From contig CAZZBK010000106.1 of the NCBI GenBank assembly GCA_964652155.1, positions 1 through 21,806 on the forward strand: a DNA stretch of 21,806 nucleotides, in the 5' to 3' direction. The notes under the pieces are model-generated. The model saw nothing but the letters and a program-made list of their open reading frames with translations, ran no database searches and was not told where the DNA came from. This stretch comes from CAZZBK01 sp964652155. GTDB taxonomy: Bacteria > Planctomycetota > Planctomycetia > Pirellulales > PNKZ01. Shown here piece after piece: positions 1 to 6,867 of the stretch (position 1 is the stretch's first letter; the number at the start of each line of letters is the position of its first letter). The position numbers were made by a program, and so were the translations under genes.

Positions 1-55
1 GAGGAGTGGAGGAGTGGAGGAGTGGAGGAGTGGAGGAGTGGAGGAGTGGAGGAGT
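1..55. repeat. 8-bp tandem repeat, at least 6.9 copies
   Basis: The unit GAGGAGTG is repeated perfectly six times and then a seventh time for 7 of 8 bases. The array runs off the left edge of the window, so its full length is unknown. It lies downstream of the cdsA-like gene, between genes as far as can be seen. An open frame runs through it on the plus strand but shows no protein family and lies antisense to the cytidylyltransferase. Confidence 0.95.
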
Positions 56-60
56 CACAC

Positions 61-88
61 GTTAGCCGCGACGCATAGCGGAGCGCGG
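61..88. repeat. Dispersed palindromic repeat, copy 1
   Basis: This stretch starts GTTAGCCGCG and contains GCGGAGCGCGG. Its reverse complement shares the blocks GCGCTCCGC and CGCGGCTAAC, in the same order, with the stretch at 7574-7604. Two related copies in opposite orientation, both between genes, suggest a dispersed intergenic repeat family. What it does cannot be told from this window. Confidence 0.5.
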
Positions 89-151
89 AAAGCCTGCTCA
101 CCATTACGCGACGGTTACACACCCCACGGTGCGCCAATGGCTAACTCGCGC

Positions 152-207
152 TCATTCATCATTCATCATTCATCATTCCGCATTCCGCATTCATCCTTCA
201 TCCTTTA
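152..207. repeat. Degenerate heptamer tandem repeat, about 8 units
   Basis: About eight consecutive 7-bp units can be read: TCATTCA three times, then TCATTCC, GCATTCC, GCATTCA, TCCTTCA and TCCTTTA. The array ends 1-2 bases from the stop codon of the minus-strand cdsA-like gene, so it would form the start of that gene's 3' flank. Units drift by single substitutions while the period stays 7. Confidence 0.85.
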
Positions 208-208
208 C

Positions 209-1180
209 TTATGTCATCAACGTCCCCTTCCACCATTTCAGCAGCAGGATCGTGAAGTGGTAGAAGACGGGCGCGGCAAAACAGATCGAGTCGATCCGGT
301 CGAGCACGCCGTAGTGACCTTGGACGAGCGTGCCGTAGTCATGCACGCCGCGATCGCGTTTGATGGCCGACATGACCATGCCGCCGCAAAAGCCGACCGC
401 CGAGGTGACGAGCGACATGAGCGCGGCTTCGAGCGGATTAAAGGGGCTGATCGCGTACAGAGCTGTGCCAAAGAGCGTGGCGCAGGCGATTCCGCCGAGC
501 ACCCCTTCCCAGGTTTTGTGGGCATTGATGTTAGGGACGATTGGGTGCTGGCCGATGATTCGCTCGAAGATATAGCTGAAGGCGTCGCCGGAGAGGGTCA
601 CGAGCATGAAGAAGAACAGCAGCAGCCGCGAGTCATACGGATGCCCAGCCTCGCCGGCGCTAATCCGCAACTCGAGCAAAGCCGCCGCGTGGCTCAGGCA
701 GTACACGCAAATCATCAGCGCGGCCTGAATCTTGGCGCAGCGCTCCAGGTACCGCTTGTGATCGCCAGCCAGGGCAATGCGCGCCGGAATGAACAAATAG
801 GCGTACACGGGAATCACGACCGTGAACATTTCGTACTGATTCAAGATGACCAGCGTGTACTGCATGGGCAAGAACAAGATGAAGACCCAAAACAGCGCGC
901 GATGATCGGCGATGCGGGTCGGCGTGAGGGTGATGAACTCGCGCAGGGCCCAAAACGAGAGGATGCCAAAGGCGATCTCGGTCACATGGTTGCCGAGCAG
1001 AAACGTCAGGGCCAGCACGGCCATGATGATCCACCAGGCGCGGACGCGGAGGTTGAATTGCTCGACCGCCTTGGGATCGAGCCCCCAGGTGACTTGGCGT
1101 TGCAATAGCACGCCGCCGGCAAAGGCCAGCCCCAGCACGAAGAGCACGCTGCCGACCAAAATATAGGTTTCAGGCGCCAT
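209..1180 (-). CDS. CdsA-type phosphatidate cytidylyltransferase (divergent signature)
   Basis: The 323-residue product is a multi-pass membrane protein of the CDP-diacylglycerol synthase family, which makes CDP-diacylglycerol from phosphatidic acid and CTP in the inner membrane. Hydrophobic segments cover much of residues 5-270. The family's conserved C-terminal half is present: SGDAFSYIFERIIG (197-210), the HKTWEG block (221-226), and the signature region at 271-297, beginning SAIKR and ending LDRID. The signature departs from the classical pattern: HD replaces the usual KD, and GHYG replaces GHGG. It could therefore be a specialised paralog rather than the housekeeping enzyme, so no gene symbol is given. 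The ATG lies 4 nt after the stop of the upstream acyltransferase gene, so the two are almost certainly co-transcribed. Confidence 0.88.
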   Translation of the reverse strand: MAPETYILVGSVLFVLGLAFAGGVLLQRQVTWGLDPKAVEQFNLRVRAWWIIMAVLALTFLLGNHVTEIAFGILSFWALREFITLTPTRIADHRALFWVFILFLPMQYTLVILNQYEMFTVVIPVYAYLFIPARIALAGDHKRYLERCAKIQAALMICVYCLSHAAALLELRISAGEAGHPYDSRLLLFFFMLVTLSGDAFSYIFERIIGQHPIVPNINAHKTWEGVLGGIACATLFGTALYAISPFNPLEAALMSLVTSAVGFCGGMVMSAIKRDRGVHDYGTLVQGHYGVLDRIDSICFAAPVFYHFTILLLKWWKGTLMT

Positions 1181-1184
1181 CAGC

Positions 1185-1865
1185 TCATTGATCCTTCAGG
1201 CGGCGCACCGCATCGCGGGCTCGTTTAAGAAAATCGTTTTTCGACTCGCCCGTCTCCAGCCACATCGGCGGACCAAACGTCGTGCAGCTCAACAGCGGCA
1301 CGGGCAGAAACTCGCCGCGCGGCAATACCCGGTTCAGGTTCTCGACATAGACGGGGACCAACTCCAGGTCGGGGCGCTTCTTGGCCAGGTAATACAGCCC
1401 GCTCTTGAACTCGTCGAGTTCGGTGCTCGTGTTGCGGTGCCCCTCGGGGAACACGATCAGCGAGTGGGTGTCGCCGATGGCCTGGATCATCAGATCGACC
1501 GGGCTCTGGTGGACTTTGATCTGCTTGCGGTCGATCAACAGGGCGTCGAAGACTTGCTGCGACAGGTAGCGACGCACGCGCCCTTTCTCCCAGTAGTCGC
1601 GGGCGGCCACCGGTCGGGTCAAAATCCGCACATGCGCCGGCAACAGCGACCAGATCACGAGCGCGTCGAGGTGGCTGGTATGGTTGGCAAAATAGACCCG
1701 CTGACAGGTGTCGGGCTGGCAGTCGATCCAGCGCACGCTGGCCCCGCTCAAAAAGCGGGCCAGGCCGGCGAGGAAGGCGCGGGTGAATGTCGCCGCCAAG
1801 TCGCGACCGGCACGGCTGCGAACATCAAACTCGACAGATGTTGCTGGAGACACCGACACGCACAC
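1185..1865 (-). CDS. PlsC-type 1-acyl-sn-glycerol-3-phosphate acyltransferase
   Basis: The 226-residue product belongs to the lysophospholipid acyltransferase family (PlsC/AGPAT), which adds the second acyl chain to make phosphatidic acid at the membrane. The catalytic NHxxxxD motif is NHTSHLD (61-67) and the glycerol-phosphate binding motif is FPEGHRN (139-145, usual form FPEGTR). Length is normal for the family. The start used is GTG at 1865; no upstream ATG is in frame, and in-frame GTGs at codons 3 and 5 are alternatives. It immediately precedes the cdsA-like gene, whose substrate is this enzyme's product, which supports a phospholipid-synthesis pair. The gene is divergent from the aldehyde dehydrogenase across 141 bp. 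Confidence 0.88.
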   Translation of the reverse strand: MCVSVSPATSVEFDVRSRAGRDLAATFTRAFLAGLARFLSGASVRWIDCQPDTCQRVYFANHTSHLDALVIWSLLPAHVRILTRPVAARDYWEKGRVRRYLSQQVFDALLIDRKQIKVHQSPVDLMIQAIGDTHSLIVFPEGHRNTSTELDEFKSGLYYLAKKRPDLELVPVYVENLNRVLPRGEFLPVPLLSCTTFGPPMWLETGESKNDFLKRARDAVRRLKDQ

Positions 1866-1929
1866 GCCTCGAAAAGAGCGACGAACTTGGACTCTCGCGA
1901 CAATCTGCTAGTATGACACGATCCGCGAC

Positions 1930-1947
1930 GCCTGGGCAGCCCCAGGC
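1930..1947. promoter_or_regulatory. Perfect hairpin in the divergent plsC / aldehyde dehydrogenase spacer
   Basis: GCCTGGG and CCCAGGC form a 7-bp stem around the 4-nt loop CAGC. It sits in the 141-bp spacer between the divergent start codons at 1865 and 2007. No T-run follows on either strand, so it is not a standard terminator. It could be an operator or a 5'-UTR structure. A CATAAT element at 1985-1990 is close to the downstream start but lacks a good -35. Confidence 0.4.
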
Positions 1948-2006
1948 CGACGCGCCTTCCCGATCCCTTCCTAATCATTGAACCCATAATCGGTAACGAA
2001 CGACCC

Positions 2007-3587
2007 ATGAAAATCGAGCCCGTGCTGATCGCCGGTCGCTGGCAAGCGGCCGATTCCCAACAAACGTTCCAGGCCGAGAACCCGGCCACGGCCACCGCGC
2101 TGAGCAGCGTCTTTCCGGTGAGCAGTTGGCGCGATTGCGACGCGGCGCTCTCGGCAGCCTCCGAGGCGGCCGCCGTCCTGCGGCAGGTCTCGACCGCCCA
2201 GATCGCCGGCTTCTTGCGCCGCTATGCCGAGCGGATCGAGGCCCGCGCCGCCGAGTTGATCGAAACAGCCCATCTGGAGACCGGTCTGCCCAAGAGCCCG
2301 CGTCTGACCGACGCTGAAATGCCCCGCACGATCAACCAGCTCCGCCAGGCCGCCGCGGCCGCCGAAGAAGGTTCCTGGGCCATGCCCACGATCGACACGA
2401 AGGCCAATATCCGTTCGTACTTGGCCCCCTTGGGGCCCGTGTGTGTCTTCGGCCCCAATAATTTCCCGTTGGCCTTTAATAGCGCGGCGGGGGGCGATTT
2501 CGCCGCCGCCCTTGCGGCCGGCAACCCGGTCATTGCCAAAGCCAACTCGTCGCACCCGGCCACGACCCAAAAGCTGGCCGAGGAAGCGCTCCGCGCCCTC
2601 GAAGAGACCGGCCTCCCAACCGCCACCGTGCAACTCATCTATCGCACCAGCCACGAAGACGGCGAACGACTCGTGAGCGATCCGCGCGTCGGCGCCACCG
2701 GCTACACCGGCAGCCGCAACGCGGGACTCAAACTGAAAACGGCTGCCGATGCCGTCGGCAAACCGATCTATCTTGAGCTCTCTAGCGTCAACCCGGTCGT
2801 CGTGCTGCCTGGGGCACTCGCCGAGCGCGGGGCCAAGCTGGCCGAGGAATTTACCGGCAGCTGCCTCATGGGGACCGGCCAGTTCTGCACCAACCCGGGA
2901 CTTGTGATCCTGCTCGCGGGACCCAACTCCGAGACGTTCATCGCCGACTGTGCGGCACGCTTCACCGCCGCGCCCAACGGCGTGCTGCTGAGCAAGTCGG
3001 TGGCCAAGACCCTGGCCTCGGCCGTACAAACCCTCACCGCCGCGGGCGCAAAGTTGCTCGCCGGCGGCACACCGGCCGAGGGAGAAGGCTACCGCTTCCG
3101 CAATACGCTGCTGCGGATCGATGGGGCCGGCTTCCTCGCCCATCCGCACGCGCTACAGACCGAGGCGTTTGGCAACGAGTCGTTGTTCGTTGTGGCCCGC
3201 GACGCGCAACAGGCCGTGGCGATTCTCAATCAGCTCGAAGGGAACCTGACCGGCTGCGTCTACAGCGACACGCAAGGGAGCGACGACGCAATCTACGATC
3301 AACTCGTCCCCTCTTTGCGCAGCAAGGTGGGTCGCCTGCTCAACGACAAGATGCCCACGGGCGTGGCGGTCAGCCCGGCGATGAACCACGGCGGGCCGTT
3401 TCCCGCGACCGGTCACCCTGGCTTTACGGCCGTCGGTATCCCCGCCGCCTTGCGTCGCTTTGCGATGCTCGAGTGCTTCGATGGCGTGCGACCGGCCCGG
3501 CTGCCGAGTGCGCTGCGCGACAAGAACCCGTCGGGCAAGTTATGGCGCAGCATCGATGGTGCCTGGACGACGGGTGATGTGGGGTAG
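2007..3587 (+). CDS. NAD(P)-dependent aldehyde dehydrogenase, 2,5-dioxovalerate (alpha-ketoglutaric semialdehyde) type
   Basis: The 526-residue product has the full aldehyde dehydrogenase fold. Visible catalytic elements are the Asn of PNNFPLAF (near 152), the general-base Glu in LELSSVNP (257) and the nucleophilic Cys in GTGQFCTNPG (294). Its length and C-terminal half resemble the subfamily that oxidises 2,5-dioxopentanoate to 2-oxoglutarate, the last step of oxidative uronate, arabinose, xylose or hydroxyproline breakdown. That substrate is assigned by resemblance only. ATG at 2007 precedes a normal N-terminus (MKIEPVLIAGRW). No dehydratase or sugar dehydrogenase of such a pathway lies in the window, though an MFS transporter and a GntR regulator of sugar-acid style lie 2-4 kb away. 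A 7-bp tandem repeat follows the gene. Confidence 0.9.
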   Translation: MKIEPVLIAGRWQAADSQQTFQAENPATATALSSVFPVSSWRDCDAALSAASEAAAVLRQVSTAQIAGFLRRYAERIEARAAELIETAHLETGLPKSPRLTDAEMPRTINQLRQAAAAAEEGSWAMPTIDTKANIRSYLAPLGPVCVFGPNNFPLAFNSAAGGDFAAALAAGNPVIAKANSSHPATTQKLAEEALRALEETGLPTATVQLIYRTSHEDGERLVSDPRVGATGYTGSRNAGLKLKTAADAVGKPIYLELSSVNPVVVLPGALAERGAKLAEEFTGSCLMGTGQFCTNPGLVILLAGPNSETFIADCAARFTAAPNGVLLSKSVAKTLASAVQTLTAAGAKLLAGGTPAEGEGYRFRNTLLRIDGAGFLAHPHALQTEAFGNESLFVVARDAQQAVAILNQLEGNLTGCVYSDTQGSDDAIYDQLVPSLRSKVGRLLNDKMPTGVAVSPAMNHGGPFPATGHPGFTAVGIPAALRRFAMLECFDGVRPARLPSALRDKNPSGKLWRSIDGAWTTGDVG

Positions 3588-3600
3588 TGGAGCGGAGGAG

Positions 3601-3637
3601 AGTAGGCAGTAGGCAGTAGGCAGTAGACAGAGGGCAG
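3601..3637. repeat. Heptamer tandem repeat (AGTAGGC), about 5 units
   Basis: Three perfect AGTAGGC units are followed by AGTAGAC and AGAGGGC, keeping a strict 7-bp period. The array fills most of the 71-bp spacer between the aldehyde dehydrogenase stop and the next ATG. It is the same kind of element as the arrays at 152-207 and 7604-7645, with a different unit sequence. Confidence 0.9.
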
Positions 3638-3658
3638 TTGTGACGGAGCGCGTGACCT

Positions 3659-4186
3659 ATGCTGCTGTTGATCGATGGCTATAACCTGATCCATGCGGTG
3701 GGGATGGGCGGGATCGGCAAAGGGCCGGGACACCTGGAGCGAGCACGTAATCATCTGCTGCGATTTTTGGCCGAGTCGCTCGATGAGACCGAGCGCGGTC
3801 AAACGACCGTCGTGTTCGATGCCGTCGACGCGCCCAAGCATCTGCCGGATACCTACGTGCTGCACGGGGTCAACGTGCGGTTTGCGCGGGGGTATCGCGA
3901 TGCTGATGAGCTGCTCGAAAAGTTGATCCGCGCCGCGAGCAGTCCCAAGCAGCTCACGGTCGTGTCGAGCGATCATCGCGTGCAGGTGGCCGCCCAGCGC
4001 CGTCGGGCCACGGCCGTCGACAGCGAACCGTGGTACGAATCGATCGTGGAGCAGCGGAAGAAAAAGTCTGCCGTGGTCGTCGAGCGGGCCGAGGAAGCCA
4101 AGCCCACCGCGTCGAGTGACGCCGACGTGGCTTTTTGGACGAACGCGTTCAGCCAGCCGCCGCGCAAAAAGCAGCGGGGGGGGTAA
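3659..4186 (+). CDS. NYN domain (YacP/Rae1-type) predicted ribonuclease
   Basis: The 175-residue product has the PIN-like NYN/YacP fold. It opens with LLLIDGYNL carrying the first acidic residue (Asp6). Next come VVFDAVD (Asp54), the acidic cluster DADE (81-84), and VVSSDHRVQ (101-109), as expected for a metal-dependent nuclease active site. Bacillus YacP (Rae1) cuts mRNA at the ribosome; a similar RNA-processing role here is inference. The last 40 residues are charged and low in complexity (KKKS, PRKKQRGG), a likely disordered or RNA-binding tail. The ATG follows the heptamer array closely and has only a weak ribosome-binding site. The TAA stop is one base before the first scaffold gap, beyond which the MFS gene converges. 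Confidence 0.85.
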   Translation: MLLLIDGYNLIHAVGMGGIGKGPGHLERARNHLLRFLAESLDETERGQTTVVFDAVDAPKHLPDTYVLHGVNVRFARGYRDADELLEKLIRAASSPKQLTVVSSDHRVQVAAQRRRATAVDSEPWYESIVEQRKKKSAVVVERAEEAKPTASSDADVAFWTNAFSQPPRKKQRGG

Positions 4187-4187
4187 T

Positions 4188-4287
4188 NNNNNNNNNNNNN
4201 NNNNNNNNNNNNNNNNNNNNNNNNNNNNNNNNNNNNNNNNNNNNNNNNNNNNNNNNNNNNNNNNNNNNNNNNNNNNNNNNNNNNNNN
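4188..4287. other. Scaffold gap of 100 N
   Basis: A run of exactly 100 N, the conventional placeholder for a gap of unknown size. It removes the 3' end of the minus-strand MFS gene and the convergent intergenic space. A G-run (7 G) directly precedes it, which may have contributed to assembly failure. Confidence 0.99.
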
Positions 4288-5547
4288 CGACTTGGCTGGA
4301 GTGGTCTCGTCGTGTGGGGGCCAGAGGACGCGCCAGATCAGCGCGCCCAGCAATGGCGTGAGGCCGGCCAGGGCGAGGCCCAACGAGTACGACTTGGATT
4401 GATCCACATACGCGCCGAAGCGCTCGTGCAGCGGCGAGGTGGCGGCCCAGGCCAACGCGCCGAGCAAGCCGCTCAATTTGCCTTGATTGCGTTGTGTCAG
4501 TTCCTGACTCAACGAGTAGTAGCAGGGAAAGAGCCCCAGCGCGCCCGCCCCAACAAACATCAAGCCCACGATGAGCGCGGGCCCACGCGGCAACATGACC
4601 ACGAAGCCGCTACAGGCCGTAATCAGGGCGCAGACCATGAACACGCTCCAGCGGGCGCGGTCCAAGCCCCAGCCCCGATTTTTGAGCCACCGCGGCGCCG
4701 CGCCGGCGATGATGCAACCCACGTCGGTCGAGACGTAATAGCCGATCAAAAACCACTGGGTGAATTGCCGATCGTAGCCATGCTGATGTTGGAGCAGGCG
4801 GGGCAGCCAGGCGCGAAACATCTGCCAGGCGACGTTGATCGCCACGACCACGGCAAACAACACGAGGAACCGCTTCGAGAACACATGATCGATAAAGCGC
4901 GTCCGCGGCGCGTCGTGCAACTCGGTCCGCTCGGCCGCCGCGAGGGGTTGCAAATCGTGCTCGCGAATCGAGAGGAGCCAGAGGACGACCCAGACGATGC
5001 CGATCGCGCCGATAGCTTGGAACACGGGCCGCCAACTGCCGGGCGCGTCGGTGGTGAAGGCGAGCATGACCAACGGCGCGGCGATGGCCCCGACCGACGC
5101 GCCACTTTGCAGGATGCTGTTGCCCAAGCCGCGATCTTGCCGCGCGAGCAATTGCTGCGTGGTCTTGAGCGCGCAGGGCCAGTGTCCCGCCTCGAACAAC
5201 CCGAGCAGCGTGCGGCAAATGAGCAACGATTCGAGCGAATAGACCAGTCCCGACGCAAAGCCCATCGCCGACCACATGATGAGCACGAATGGATAGAGCC
5301 AACGGACCGAGACCCGATCGGCGATGAAGCCGAACAGGAGCGCCCCGGCCGCGAAGGCGTAGCCGAACCAGGTTTCGAGCTTGCCGTAGTCCTGTTCGCT
5401 GAGGCTGAACTCGACCTTGATCTGCTCCGAGGCCGCGTTGAGGGTCACGCGGTCCATGTAGTTGAGCATCGTGGCCAGCAGCAGCAAGCCGCAGATGTAC
5501 CAGGTCCAATTCCGGCTGCGCGGCGGTGTTGGTGTCGTGTCGTGCAT
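4288..5547 (-). CDS. MFS transporter, ACS (hexuronate/anion:cation symporter)-like, C-terminus lost in gap
   Basis: The 420 visible residues form a 12-helix major facilitator protein. The first helix is followed by NYMDRVTLN (29-37), the ACS-family counterpart of NYLDR. The loop after helix 2 carries GFIADRVSVRW (motif A region), and a central cytoplasmic loop falls near residues 200-240. ACS members carry organic and sugar acids such as hexuronates, phthalate or tartrate; the substrate here is unknown. The start ATG (5547) shares its A with the TAA stop of the upstream creatininase-family gene (TAATG), a classical translational-coupling arrangement, so the transporter probably imports that enzyme's substrate. 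The reading frame is still open at the gap edge, with few residues likely missing. Confidence 0.88.
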
Positions 5548-6305
5548 TAGCCGTTCCACGACTTGCCATCCCAGGCAATGACCCGATTGAGCATGCTGAC
5601 GGCGTCTTGCGTGAAGACCTTGAAGATCGATTCGCCCTTCTCGGCCGTGGCATGGCGCGGATCGCCAATGTGGCCGGGCACAGTGCGGTCCTTGGTGATC
5701 CAGCCGCGCGAGGCAGGCTGGAACGGATTGCCCCACTCGACCGGCTGGGTCGAGGCGAGGTCACGCACCAACTCGGGCCGAATGCGGAGCATCATCGAGG
5801 TCTCCCACTCGCAGGCGTGACCCATCTGCTGTTGCTTGATGCTCGGGTCGACCTCATGCGGCTTGCCGCCGAGCAACCAGTACGTGGCGAACAACAGCAG
5901 CAAGTCGCTCCGCTCGCGATAGCGCTGTCGGGCCTCGAACACGGCTTGCTGGCCGGGGACGTGATTGCCGCCGTGGCCATTGAGGAACACGATCCTGCGG
6001 AAGCCGTGGGTGACAAAGTTATCGATCAGTCCGTTGAGCAGATCGAGGTACAATCGCGGCGCGGCCGAGAGCGTACCGGCGAAATCCATGTGATGATCGG
6101 AGTTGCCCAGCCAGGTGAGGGGCGCGAACAGCACGCGATCCTGCAGCTGCTCGGACGTGCGGCGGACGACCTCGCCCAGCAAGAGGCTGTCGGTAAACAC
6201 GGGCATGTGATGGCCATGTTGTTCCAGAGCCGCGACGGGAATTACGACGGGGGTGTCTTTCGAGAGCTTGGCGACCAAGGGCCAAGTCAGATCGGTCAAT
6301 TGCAT
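5547..6305 (-). CDS. Creatininase-family metal-dependent amidohydrolase
   Basis: From the ATG at 6305 the product has 252 residues, the usual length for the creatininase superfamily (creatinine amidohydrolase, FAPy deformylase ArfB, mycofactocin peptidase MftE). Metal-binding and catalytic motifs are present: PVAALEQHGHHMPVFTD (Glu28, His30, Asp39), DHHMDFAGT (70-78), LNGHGGNH (108-115, His111) and GHACEWETS (162-170). The frame stays open upstream to 6491, but that extension has no family match, and GGAG lies 8 nt before the chosen ATG. The exact substrate cannot be read from sequence; a cyclic amide, lactam or formamide is likely from the family. It is co-translated with the downstream MFS gene and faces a GntR regulator. 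Confidence 0.88.
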   Translation of the reverse strand: MQLTDLTWPLVAKLSKDTPVVIPVAALEQHGHHMPVFTDSLLLGEVVRRTSEQLQDRVLFAPLTWLGNSDHHMDFAGTLSAAPRLYLDLLNGLIDNFVTHGFRRIVFLNGHGGNHVPGQQAVFEARQRYRERSDLLLLFATYWLLGGKPHEVDPSIKQQQMGHACEWETSMMLRIRPELVRDLASTQPVEWGNPFQPASRGWITKDRTVPGHIGDPRHATAEKGESIFKVFTQDAVSMLNRVIAWDGKSWNG

Positions 6306-6346
6306 GGAGGGTGCTCCGGCTGGGTGGGGGGCGAGTATCGCGGAAC

Positions 6347-6359
6347 GGTGATTATCACC
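6347..6359. promoter_or_regulatory. Perfect 13-bp palindrome, candidate GntR operator
   Basis: GGTGATTATCACC is a perfect inverted repeat of 6+1+6 bases, 42 bp before the creatininase ATG. FadR-type GntR regulators bind short palindromes with GT and AC in the half-sites, which fits. The palindrome covers the inferred -10 box of the minus-strand promoter, so binding would block transcription. The gene for a FadR-type regulator lies about 500 bp away on the opposite strand. Confidence 0.55.
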
Positions 6360-6380
6360 CGACAGGCCAAGGTACGGCAA
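6351..6380 (-). promoter_or_regulatory. Candidate sigma-70-type promoter of the creatininase-MFS operon
   Basis: On the minus strand TTGCCG (6380-6375) is followed after 18 nt by GATAAT (6356-6351). This would give a 5' UTR of about 40 nt before the ATG at 6305. The -10 lies inside the palindrome at 6347-6359. This is consensus matching only. Confidence 0.4.
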
Positions 6381-6509
6381 GATTTCACGTGGGAAGAATT
6401 TAGGGGCGCGCGCCAAGCCCGCTGGAGCCCGTCGTCCCGGTGCGTCGATAAACTCGTCGGAAGAGCCAGCCTTTGTCCCCCCCAGACTCACCGAGAACGA
6501 GGACCTGCG

Positions 6510-6743
6510 ATGACCGCCGCTGCCACGACATCGAGCGAAGGTTTGCTAATATTGGGTCTGGCGCTCGTGGTGGTGATGCTCGCCAGCGTCGCCCGGGGAA
6601 TTTACGCCCGGTACACGCAATTGCTTGCCGAGCGGAACGAATTGCAACCATCGCTGGTGCTTGCGCCGAGCGATCGTCAGCGGTGGCTGCAAAAGCTGCG
6701 GGCTCGGGCGATTGAAACCGCTCGTGAACGCCGCGCCGGCTAG
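6510..6743 (+). CDS. Small single-pass membrane protein of unknown function (77 aa)
   Basis: I do not recognise a family. The ATG at 6510 has a good Shine-Dalgarno (GAGGA at 6499-6503, 6-nt spacing). The product has a short polar N-terminus, one clear hydrophobic helix (about residues 11-31, LLILGLALVVVMLASVA), then a basic segment with heptad-like Leu/Glu spacing (YTQLLAERNEL), and a strongly basic C-terminus ending ETARERRAG. That suggests an N-out, C-in anchor with a cytoplasmic basic tail. It lies between the divergent creatininase promoter and the GntR gene, 124 bp before the GntR start. Because it is short it could be spurious, but the ribosome-binding site and the transmembrane pattern favour a real gene. 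Confidence 0.55.
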   Translation: MTAAATTSSEGLLILGLALVVVMLASVARGIYARYTQLLAERNELQPSLVLAPSDRQRWLQKLRARAIETARERRAG

Positions 6744-6867
6744 ATGATTTGGCGTTGAGCGTCGTTCGCGGTAAGATGTGCGTATCGTGACGACGGCAGC
6801 GATCGCGCAAACTTCGCCCCCGTCGCTCCAGCCGGTCGCGACATTTTCCTCCGGGGGGACTCCAGCC

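Noticed and set aside
14..1108. Long plus-strand open frame (364 codons) opposite the CdsA-like gene
   Set aside because: It lies antisense to a well-supported membrane enzyme, begins within an 8-bp tandem repeat and shows no family pattern; high GC makes such frames common.
1971..3149. 392-codon minus-strand open frame opposite the aldehyde dehydrogenase
   Set aside because: Gly/Arg/Gln-rich without a family pattern, and overlapped by a gene with catalytic Asn, Glu and Cys in place.
6306..6491. N-terminal extension of the creatininase-family protein
   Set aside because: It would run over the inferred promoter and operator, and family members begin near the ATG at 6305.
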